From assembly GCA_000469685.2 (NCBI GenBank), contig LS997567.1:1088302-1152301 (forward strand): a stretch of 64,000 nucleotides of DNA. The letters are read 5' to 3'. Below, one piece after another: positions 23,978-34,700 of the stretch (within the stretch, counting starts at the first letter, position 1; each line of letters starts with the position of its first letter). The DNA comes from Haemonchus contortus. Its lineage: Eukaryota; Nematoda; Chromadorea; Rhabditida; Trichostrongylidae. Below the pieces are notes generated by a model, which ran no database searches, was not told where the DNA came from, and worked only from the letters and a program-made list of their open reading frames with translations. Both the position numbers and the translations under genes were made by a program.

Positions 23978-26900
23978 ATGTCAGCCCCAATAGCCCGAAG
24001 ATGTGCCAATCTGTTCGCCGGCCTAAGAACTAGAGCTAAAGGTAAAGTATTCACAACGCTTCCGTTTTCCTTCAGATTGAAATCGGTTTACTTATCTCTA
24101 TTATATAAATGCATTTTGACTACTGACACAGTCATGCAGCTTTGCAAGCATATTTGCTTTACAAATGTTTTGATTTGAATATGAGCCATAGTAGCTACTC
24201 ATTACTTTGTCGAAACCTACTGTCCTAGCTACCTCCTATAAGGGTAGACTTTGCTGTAGCAAATTACCTCATCCTGGGCAATGTGGCACTCTTAACAGTA
24301 CTCACATCATCTTATACGTCCGCGCTCGAATGGCTAACAGTTGGCTTTCAAGCCTTTAATGGCCATAATAAGTGCTATCCTCCCATGTTATTTTCTAGTG
24401 TTTCCATTTACTTACCTCTTCCAGCGTTGCTCCCACTACTGGGACTCATCTTCTATACATTATTGGGAGCAATTCTCTTCAGCGAATTGGAAGGTCCAAA
24501 CGAGCAGTACGAAATGGAGCAGCTACAGAAGCAAAGGCAGGAGCTTTTCGAGGTTCGTCTTTTTTGAGATTAGCCTGAAAAGATCTCAAACTGTGCTGAA
24601 TAAGTTTGCTATAAATGTAGGAGCAGCTTTGGGATCCGAATCTCTGAACACATCTTCCGTCTCGACCGGGCTCTCATTTGCACTTAATCGGCAGTTTGCT
24701 TGCCATTGGCGGTGCTGCAAATCTTTAAATATAAAAGACGACTTCTATATATACCGTAATTCCCTGCTAAACATCCTTTCTGGGAGCTATTTGAATACCT
24801 TTCGAGTACGCTTTTTGGGTGGTATGTTGTCATACATACCATTCAAGATAGAACACAAAGTGTACAAGCCATACATTCGTTCCCAACTCGTACTAGACGT
24901 ATTGACTAAATTTTGCTTCCATTCAGAATACAGTATATCGACTGAACAACGTGCGAGCTATGCAACCTATGGCGGCATTGAACCATACGCGGAAGAGTCT
25001 TCTGAAATTTCAAGAGAAGCTCGGTATAGAGCCAGTGAGTGCTTCACTCCTATTTCTTTTACTATTGTGAAGAGAGTAACATTTCAGGTGAACTTCGAAG
25101 AAACGCGATGGAATTTTTGGGGAGCGGTTTTTTACTGCATGACCGTTTACACCACAATTGGTAAGTCGTTTGAAAGCTCGTTATTCTGCCATTTCTAGCA
25201 TCCCGCTAAAGTGTAGATTTTGATGTATAAGTTTTGTAATACCAAATTCAGGTTATGGTAACATCGTGCCAGCGACGGTGCCAGGCCGTGTGCTGACCAT
25301 CCTCTATGCGTTTATCGGAATCCCCTTTGCTGTTCTCACCCTCTTCGCACTGGGAGCGATATTTGCGAGGATTTGTAAGATGCTTTGGAAACTCGTATTG
25401 AAGTCAACAACGGTGGTTCACAAGGATTTGGGAAGAAAGGCGAGTTCTAACTAAATTCTAAGGGTACAGATCTCTTGGGAAGTTCCTCTGAACATTTCTC
25501 TGCACAGCCTATAAATCCGAGCTGTAGAGTTAATTATTCCACATACATTGATTTGTCAGTTACCAGATAATTCTGTTTCCTACTTATCTATAAATATTTC
25601 AGGTGAACGCAGCTGTAGGATTCGACGAGGGTGGTCAGGTTTGTTAACTCACAATTGTTACTAATTTAGTTACTCCAATTTATAAATTCCCTTCCTTGTA
25701 ATGGGTTACTTTTTGAACTATCCAGATGTCGCACTCTTCCTCTTCATTAGAAGATGAGGATCTTCTCTCATTCCCTATTTCGTTTCTTGTGCTATTGACA
25801 ATTCTGTGGGTGTTCTTCTGCGCCTGGATATTTACACTTTTGGAGGATTGGAGTTATGGTAAGATGTCAACGTGCTTTAAAATGCACAACGTTCCTCTCC
25901 CACACACTTTCTCAATTTTAGGTACAGCACTGTACTTCACGCTTATTTCGTTCACAACTATTGGTTTTGGAGACGTCCTACCGTCGGAATATGATTACAT
26001 TGTCATTGTTGGCTTTCTATTACTCGTCGGCCTCTCACTAGTCTCCACTGTGCTGACGCTCATTCAGCAACAAATTGAGGCTCTTGCTTCGGTACGATAT
26101 TCTTGGTTACCTGCTTTATCTAGGGAGTCAGAGGATTGGCAGCTGCAGAGTAGTTGGCAGGATTTGAACCATTTCGATTATTCGACTTGCTTAGGAGTTT
26201 TTGCAACTGTACCCAGATAAGTAGTGGGTATCCAGTGGGATGACAGAATATTAGCATAAGAAGTTACATATGAATTACGTTAATTCTCTCATTTAATAAC
26301 TTAGAAAATTATTACGCTTGAAGTGGTTAGGGTTCCATAGAATGTTTTGGTCAATGATCTTTGATGATAGACTCTAACTAATAAAAAGCTTTCCTAGCAA
26401 TAGATCACTATAATATACAATATCAATTTTCTAAAGATCAATTCATTTGAGGGTATGCAAGCAAACATTGACCGTGAATATATGAACGCTCTAGCTGAGG
26501 CTGCTGACGAAGGAGCAATCTCCGACGCGGACTTCAAGCGGATGCATTCCGGTAACAATACTGTGGATGTGGATATTTCGGAAACCAAAGGTTTCTTATC
26601 GGTATCTCATATATTTGCTCCACAAAATAGGCACCTTTCTTTTATTTTTCGTGTTTCTGTTGTTAGGATTAGCACCGTGTCGCTCCTTTTTTTTGATTTC
26701 CGGAAATTTCGAAGAATGAGCTCCTAATAACCACCTAGATTGCACCCCGATATTTTCAGTAAATGACGAACCATTATTTGGCCGCATTTTAGGATGTCCT
26801 GTTGTTCCGCTTTCAAACCTTCAGTACCATCAATCCCTTGTGAAGCTCGCTTGACTGAGACTACTCCTCTTGTTCGATAAGTATAGAAATGAGTAAGAGT

Positions 26901-28193
26901 TATTTGGCCAACGTATAATACTGTGATATGTCACCCTTGCTAAGTATTTAGTGAATGGATAGTGTGCTTTAGCAAGGCTTCTTGGTGATCTTTCTACCAA
27001 TGTGTCTTCCTATCGAGCACAGGGCACAAGGTCTAACACCAATCGCATCATCTAACACATCAATCGCATGGGCTGCTTTCATAGTCCGCGATTTGGCCCG
27101 CGAGCGAGCGATTGGGGCGGCGCTTTCCCCTTGTTCGCAACTGAACTTTGGTCGATGCCGCCGGACGATTAGTCCTCCGGCTGGCTCGCACGCTCGCTCG
27201 CAAACTATGAAAGCAGCCATGATGTTTACTCGAGAGACCAAAGGGAAGGGGAGGTGGGGTCAGCCAGGCCCTAGCAGCGGTAGCACGTGCCCAGTTCCCA
27301 GATCCCCTACCAGTGTACTTGCAAACGCCGCCCCTTCGACTGGATTACTGACCTTGTGTTCGTGTTGAGTTAAACGAAGTCTAAGTATTAATGCCACACT
27401 TGATCATTCTGATTAATGTTCCGATGTTTACCATTTAAGACTATGCGGCTAAAGATCTGTACACATTCTGTAATGACATATAGTGTAATGAAAGTGGTTT
27501 ATGGCATCAAAGTGAATATTTCAGAACTTGATCCACGCTCTATGGACGCCGTTATATCTCGAATGCCTCTTAAAGAACGTCTTCTGTACCGGGTTATGCC
27601 GGCATCGGCTAAGAAAAGGCTCAATGAAGCTTCCGAGCAGAAGCTGCACAGGAAAAACAAAGCAACACAAACAGATATGTTCCTCCTTGAAGTACGTCAT
27701 AGGAACCTAATCAAAGTTTCTAGAAGTCAGCAGCATTATTCAAAAGTAATTCACTTAACACAGTCCCTCATTCACCACCAGTTCTCAATATGAGTACTAC
27801 AAGGGGTAGTGTAAGTGGATTGTCGATGATCACTTCGTCTTCCTCCAGAACCAACCCTCTGATTCTTTGAGCAAAAATCAATTTTGATAGCATTGGAAGA
27901 TTTGGTCCTTTTTTTCCTTCCTATTCCTCAAGTGAAAAAACTTCAGACTGAAAATCAGTCAAAATCCGTTCAACCATGCTCTCAGTGCCTCTCCTCCTAT
28001 TCAGGCTCTCATTCACGAAGAAATTCTGAAGATGGAACTGAACAACGAACTCCCAACACGTCAAGTATCAGTTTCGCCAAGTCGTGTAGTTGGTACCGGT
28101 GTCCGTGTCACTCATGTTCATCCCAGAACAGTTGAAGACAACACTCCACAGCCGACCATAAAAACGACGGCCATCCGAGAAGATGAGGTCTAG
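23978..28193 (+). CDS. Two-pore-domain (TWK/K2P) potassium channel, 464 residues
   Basis: Leak potassium channel subunit; dimers form a plasma-membrane pore setting resting potential in muscle or neurons. Eleven exons join in frame: 23978-24041, 24425-24552, 24927-25034, 25088-25160, 25252-25439, 25603-25638, 25726-25858, 25922-26091, 26452-26590, 27525-27691, 28005-28193. Visible parts are TM1 (about residues 22-42, LLGLIFYTLLGAILF), the helical outer cap with an NHT glycosylation site, pore 1 with TTIGYG at 122-127, TM2, TM3 (about 212-237), pore 2 with TTIGFGD at 255-261, TM4, then a cytoplasmic tail of about 175 residues. The tail has MDAVISRMPLKERLLYRV and a charged coiled segment. The exon 5 end lacks a frame-keeping GT donor after DLGRK and fits a GC donor (AAG/GCGAGT); a GT at ACG/GTGGTT, 24 bases earlier, is the alternative. 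The exact worm orthologue cannot be told. Confidence 0.9.
27065..27225. repeat. GC-rich foldback in channel intron
   Basis: The last but one intron of the channel gene contains arms in which GCTGCTTTCATAG and CGCGAGCGAGCG on the left recur inverted as GCTCGCTCGC and CTATGAAAGCAGC on the right, around a GC-rich core. The core holds a small CCGGACGATTAGTCCTCCGG hairpin. Composition differs sharply from the AT-rich introns around it. Related sequence occurs near 51.3-51.4 kb. Confidence 0.7.
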
Positions 28194-29770
28194 CCGAGGT
28201 ACGGGAGAACGCTTGGCTGTTTTTTGTCAATCATGAGATTTCCGGTTTGTCACTGCATCAGCAAAAGAGTATCGTCTGTTCATAACTACAGCTCATCTTT
28301 TCAATTTATACTTTTTGTGACATCATTCATTGCACGGTATTCTTTCTTGTCTTCCACCCATTGTCAGGAAAATTGAAATTATCACTCAAAGTTACAGTGG
28401 GCTTTCTCACACCTTAAGGTTCTAGAGACGCAAAACATAGTGAAAGATTATATCTGAAATTTGAATATCTGTGACCTCCTATGAGTCATCATGAGGCTTT
28501 GCTACTATTTACTGCTCTGTACTGTTAATTACTATTGCTTATTTTCGCTCATCTTATACGCTTTGCCCAAAAATGACTTGAGCACTGACACCGTCGTCTA
28601 TGAAATATCGCGCCGCGCTATAGATATGTACCTCGAAGCTCATTCCGTGACCAGCCCACCGGCATGTCGAAGTATTGAAAGGGGGAGTAGTTTTCCATGT
28701 TGGGAATGAGATCCATAATGAGGGAAAGGGAGCCGGAAAGGGAGTGTTCCAAAGCAATATGGCAGATTTCATCTTCAATGCATGCGATGCTACATACAAG
28801 ATCTTTTTCGGAAGATGAATAGGTGAAGAGGGGGAGTACATCGGTACTCCCTTTCCTCCCTTATCATCCTCCAAAAAAGATAAATAGCAAAAATCCATTG
28901 ATGACCAGGGAACAGTGGAGGGTGGGAGCTGTATAAGTGGAGAGGAGGGGTGGGAGTATATATACAACAGTTCCAGTAAGAAAAAATCTCGAAGTCAATA
29001 AGATCACTGTCCCATCAGCCTAGTTATCCTTACCCCCGCCTCCGCCCCCTCCCTCTCCAAACATAATCGGAAGCGATTCTTTCTATCGCGGGTTCCGCGA
29101 CTAAAGCTTGACTAAAAAGTATAATAGGTTTTTTGCTATCCTGTTTTTCCTCCATATTCCCGTTACAATGACTGCTTCGTCGATTTCCTAAAGCTTTGGT
29201 TTTCCGGTTTTATAAGATTCGCATTTCTCGCTATTATTCCGATCATCTTTTGAAGCTGTTGCTTTGAAAAATGAAATGATGTACACTGTAATCCATTCCT
29301 CTTATTGCTGCTACAGTGGAGTTACTTGAATACTACTTAGCCACCCGTTGTCTGTCATATACCGATGGATGAAGATTTCATTTCTCGTTCATTATTTTCA
29401 GAGTTTTATGGGAATTTGCTTATTGAGTTACACGATGAAGACATAAAAGCAAAATTCAAAGTACGATTCTTCACGTTTTGAGTAATTACTGTTGACACGT
29501 GTGCTAGATACCTGCTCGGACAGTCTGACACATCCACAGAATCTCCACGCCTTCGGAATCGGTTGGATGAGCACTCTGAACCATGGATTATTATGAAGTT
29601 CTACGGCGATTGGCAACGAATGGATCTCTGGGCCTTAATACGCCCCTTATAAAAGACCCTTTTCTGAACGCCACACATCTCTTCATATCCGTTATGCATA
29701 TGCTCAATATGCTCATGCAAATCATTGCCCTCAGTGCTTTATAAGACCAAAATAATTCACTGAATCAACA

Positions 29771-29943
29771 GTCTAACGTTCCGACGCTATAGTCTTCTTC
29801 AGAGGATAGGCTTCCATCGCTAAAGCGGATACAAAAATCGCTACTGACAGTCGCCTACGACGACAGCGGATTTTTGTACCCGCTTGAGCAGCGGAACCTT
29901 GGCCTCCGACGAAGACGACAGCTTCGAAACGTTAGGCCGCTGA
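29771..29943. repeat. Inverted pair of Penelope-type terminal-repeat modules
   Basis: Arms of about 80 bp (29771-29855 and 29860-29943) are diverged reverse complements. They share AACGTT, a CTGAAGA-like core, a short hairpin and GCGGRTACAAAAAT. The right arm reads CGAAACGTTAG after a GAAG/CTTC stem. The left arm on the - strand reads CTGAAGAAGAC, then GTCGGAACGTTAG. The arrangement resembles inverted terminal repeats of a Penelope-like element whose body has been lost. Confidence 0.45.
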
Positions 29944-30956
29944 TTTGATAAATTGTTTCACCTAACAACTTCGCACGGATATGAAAGAAGTTAGATACTA
30001 AAATGACTGTTAGAAAAAACTACAGAAGTTTTCACTACAGTTTTCCTTCATCAGCCTCCCCTCACCAGTAGATTCACCACTGGTCGCGACCTCTGCAGCA
30101 ATAACTTCTAGATCGCAGTCGAGCCCAGCCAACAGCAATGACGACGTGACTAGAATCCGAAGTGACATGATGCGCACGATTCGACATGTCGTCAAGCACA
30201 AAGAATGTGGAAACTTCTATGCTCATGGTTTTAGAATTTCATATTAGCGATTAGAGATCAAAAAACAGATCAAAAACGGAAAAAAACATGACCAAATGAT
30301 AAGTGTGTACCTTTCGTGACGTTTCGTAGGTCTCACTGAGGAAGTGGAATGGATAAAATTTCCGAAAAATTTTCACACACATCTACTGAAGAAGACCATT
30401 ACAGATGAAGAATGAAACTGCATTTCCATGCAATCCCTTAAGAATAATGAAACGGCTTTTTAAGGGGAACCAGGTACGTTACTCCACTATCAACCAGATC
30501 GAAGTTCGCTATGGCTACTGGTGGAAGTCGAATGGATTGAAATATAGGAAGGAATAAGTCAAGGCTGCTAACATTATTTTCATGAGCGTTTCCAAAAATA
30601 TGCTAAAGTTGGAGTTTTTACAAACTTATTTTCGCTTTCCTTCTTCCACCATCATCTGTGAACCCGCTCTAGGACTAATGAGCTTTGTGACAGATATATG
30701 CTATGCGTATTATGTTGAAAAATATGCAGTCATGACCGTTGTACAATTAAATATGAGGAAAAAATACAAATATGAGAAGGATATGAACAAATATATGAGT
30801 TCAGTATTGGCCTAATAGCTAATAGTAATAGTAATAGTAAGAGTTCAGTAATAAAGAGATATTTATTACCCAGCTATTAATGTTGCGGTGTGTCTCGAAT
30901 ATAGAACCTGTTCCCACAAAACTAACAATGGCCTTTTTGCATTGAGCCACAAAGGC

Positions 30957-31046
30957 CGTACCCTTGAGATCAGCCACTCCTACTTGAACTCAACTCGTCC
31001 CCGTATCCTTGAGACCAAGCATTCTTACATGAACTCAACTCGTCCA
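30957..31046 (+). repeat. 45-bp tandem duplication, in frame
   Basis: Two 45-bp copies (30957-31001 and 31002-31046) lie inside a 61-codon open frame at 30888-31073. They encode two 15-residue units ending HSYLNSTRP and HSYMNSTRP, followed by SIVNEWNH and a stop. The copies differ at about nine positions, several of them synonymous or conservative. Because 45 is a multiple of 3 the frame stays open. There is no signal peptide or clear splice context, so the coding claim is tentative; the repeat itself is certain. Confidence 0.6.
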
Positions 31047-31701
31047 TCTATAGTAAACGAATGGAACCATTAAGTAACCATAAAGCGCATGAAATCATCT
31101 GCAATGAACTATTTAACCGACGCATTCGCTTTTTCTGGTTGTGAGAGAAAGTTCCTCTTCACGTCGTGAACCATTGTCCGGGCGTGTGTATGCGTATGGG
31201 GAGTAAGATGAGTAATCAGGCGAAAGATTGGTCGATGGACATTATTTCCATGTTCGAGTGAAGATAAGATCAAGTCTGTTGATTTAATTCAGCATTAAGC
31301 CATACAAATATATCCAGTTTAATGAACTTCAACGTGAAAAGGCGAGAAAGTAGTGCCTGAATGTCTTCTTCCGCCTGTTCTTGACCGCTGTAGTTTTGTC
31401 AACTGCAATCGATGGCATCGAAAAGCTGATGAGAGGGTTTTTGTATTGCAGCTCGAGACCGGATTTACCAAGCAGGATTTTCTTCAATTTTACTTCGAAT
31501 TTTGATTTCGGAGTACGTTTTGATGAATAAGGTCTTTCCATCATTCACCACTAATTATTCTTTGCCACAAATGCATCTATTAACAAAAAAGTAGTAACAA
31601 CTTTCTTCATATTAGAACGCACTTTTTGTAATGTGAGATGGGATGGTTGTTTTGCGGGTTGAATATAAAACTGCAGACAGCTCCAACGATAAAACGGGTT
31701 G

Positions 31702-31711
31702 CCCCCCCCCC
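31702..31711. repeat. Poly-C tract, 10 C
   Basis: Run of 10 cytosines. Confidence 0.95.
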
Positions 31712-34700
31712 TCTCCCCGTCCTCGTTATTTTCTGCCAACACCCTGCTGTTGTCTTCGTCATCAACCATCACCAATCTAGGCTTGCAAGGACTAACAATC
31801 TCAGCAAAATTACTATGACTACTATATACTAGTGCTTCGGTAAAACTGTAGCTTTTCCTTCACTTGTTTTTTAGCTTAAAGCCTGGTTGCCCTATAGCAA
31901 TCGCCCCCTTCGGATGAGACGACAAAGGGCAATGAATGAGGTTGCGCGTTACTACGTACATGTGAACTTGTATATAATCGTTCGTTCAAATTCGTTCAGA
32001 CGTCGTTGCACTTTCGTTGTGCCTCTACACTGCCGAGCTGGCGACCCGCAGTACCTCACGAAGACGAGTAAAGAAGGTGTTTCTCCTCCGCGTTTTACTT
32101 TCATTCATGCTGTTTCTAAAACATTCACATACGAGACTGAAATAACATCGACACGTCAGCCATCAACAGCACGAACATATCGATTACTCGTTGAATATCG
32201 TTCCGTTCTGGAAATGTTGCCACGCACTTTTCGTCTCACATCTCATGACGTTCAAGTATGCCCAGACGACACGTCACTGAGAACGCCTCCTTATGAACCC
32301 ACCGTTCTCTAAACTTCGACAATTACTTTGGATGCCATCTCGTTGTCATGTTGTATCCCGGGATTTTCACTTCGTTTTTCCTCATTCATTCCCCTACATT
32401 CACTGGAGTCGGGCCTTTGCTTACTTCATATCCTCCTGTGCATAAGTGCCACGGTTTTACTGCTCTAGTTACGAAAAATGAACTTTCCGTTGGCATAAAA
32501 TTCGCTGCTACCTGGAACTATGTTGTTTACTGTTTATGCGTTGTCTCGGAATTAGTCCTGGGGTGTTCGTTATGAGGTAGCGCCTCCTTTTTTTCTCGCC
32601 GATGTCAACTCAATCGGAAACAACAGCCTTTTCCGGATGAGCTCCTCTCCCAGGCTATTGATTGAATGCAATGGACCAGTGTTTTCTCTGTTCCCAGTCT
32701 ACTGCCAGGCCAACAGTGGGTTTGTTTTTTTCTTCAACAAAAGCAAAGTTTGCGATTAACATGGTTTCCCTAAGAAGGTCACGTGTGAAGCGACCGTGCC
32801 GCAAAGCGGGATAGATAGGGCGCAACAAGGGCTCAAAAACCAGTCCCCTCTTTTACTGTCGCTCAATACTTCCTAGAAAGGGCGTGTTCAGCGACCTTTT
32901 AGCGACGGAAACTATCGAAAACAGAGCACGTTTGTTGTGAATGCAGTCAGCTGATATCTGTAAGAGCACGCACCCTTTGCTGTGAAACGGCCAAAATCTC
33001 GTCAAAACACCCTCTCGTCGTTGAAACCTCTTCCAGCCTCAAGAATCATTAGCTAAAGAAGGCATTACATTTTTGGTTGGGCTAGAATTTCTCGTTTTCA
33101 TCACAGCGCCTTCAATTGAATCCCTGCACTGGTAAAGAACCGGAATAATTTAGATTTGTGAGATCGCTACATTGAGGTGTTAAAATTGTTTTCCGCTTGG
33201 AAGTTGTAGTATGCCTAGCATATGAATACTGTTGACTATGGTACTATGAGAAATTGAGTTGAACGACCTCCGAAACGTGTCCGACACGCCTTCATTTGCT
33301 TTCCTTCTTTCTGAGAAGATGCTTTTTTGGCGTATTGTTTATGAAAGAGCCTAAACAAAATAAGGAGCGACAAAGGATGAGGGTAGAGATGGTGATAGTG
33401 AGCACGTGCGTGAATGTGGTCCCCCGGTTCATTCCACTTCCCGTTTCTCGCCGTTTCACACATGTTTCTGCTCTTCATAACCACTGTGCTGTTGTCCTCA
33501 TTATGTTTACTGACTAAGAGCTTTGCATCAAACGAATCGCGTCGGTCCAAACCCACTTCCATAGTGTTCCACCCTTCTGGTCTCATTTTAAATTTGACCA
33601 TCTCAAAAATAACTATCACTATCGATGGTTTCCGTGTGTCTTCATATCGTTTGTTTCTTTGGAGACAGCCTAAATTGGATGGAGCTATCCCAAGTTGAAG
33701 GGCTTTCTCTAAAAGGTTTTTTTTTCATATGATCGATTTTTTTTTTCTTATTTACTATCTGGATTTTTAGACTGAAGATAAATATGTGTAACACTTACCA
33801 GCTTCTCTTTTTGCTTGCTTTTAACTAACAGCCACTCTGGAACTTTTGGATGCAGATATAACATTCCGACTCCGTCCCTGAATCGATGAGAAGCTATTGC
33901 GTGAGCGTGGCCCCGGCTTTGACGAGAAGCCAGCCGATGAGGCTACTTAGTATGATCTTTTGAAGTGCCGTTGTAATTATGAGCATCCACTGTTTGGTCT
34001 ATTGGGTTACTCGACCACATTCGACAGAACAGCCTACAAACGCTTGCGTCACGTTTACCAGCGAATCTCTCCGGTCGTTTACTGGTTTTATGGTCATATC
34101 AACAGGCAGATCGATCCTTAATTTGAAGACAGTTAGGCAACACAACAGTAGTGTGAACCGAGTTACGAAGCCCCCTCTAGACTGTGCCGTCTATCTGTTC
34201 ACGAGCCGTATCGAATGGGGCCTCAGGCCGGGGTTAGCACCCGAATGAACGGGCGTACGAACAAACCGATGCCTAGCAAACATTGCATCGCGTATCACAA
34301 TAACCCCGCTGCTAAGCATTCACACAACACTAATGGAGCCTTGACATTGTACACTCGATGCCAGACTACAATACGCCCTGTTACATCACATCGACACACC
34401 GCAGAACTGTCTGAAAGAAATCTCAAAAGCTACTTGTGTCAGGCCCTTTGCATTTCAACGGCTTTCCTTTGAGTGAAGTGCACGTTTACTCAGGATAGTG
34501 TTTGATTAGGAGGCCTATCCGCATAATCACCTACACACCACGGGCTGTTTGTTTAGCTTCAGTGTCATATTAGGGAGACCTTCTGTTAACAGCCGATTAC
34601 GTCAAGCAAACAAAGGCTGCCATCTCTCGCAAGTTCTATCCATTCCTTTTGAGTTTGTGAGATATGAAGGCATCCAGATTCAGATCATGTTAGTGTTTTA

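Noticed and set aside
24341..25198. 285-codon + strand frame overlapping the channel gene
   Set aside because: It covers channel exons and introns in a frame that does not give the pore motifs. The channel frame with TTIGYG and TTIGFGD is clearly the real one.
28554..28967. 137-codon - strand frame
   Set aside because: Pro/Ser-rich from purine-biased sequence, with no signal, motif or splice partner.
31329..31544. 71-codon Lys-rich - strand frame
   Set aside because: Reasonable composition, but no partner exon, start context or family; not enough to call a gene.
33236..33619. 127-codon - strand frame and overlapping + strand frames
   Set aside because: No motif, no consistent splice sites, and open on both strands; probably chance or undetected repeat.
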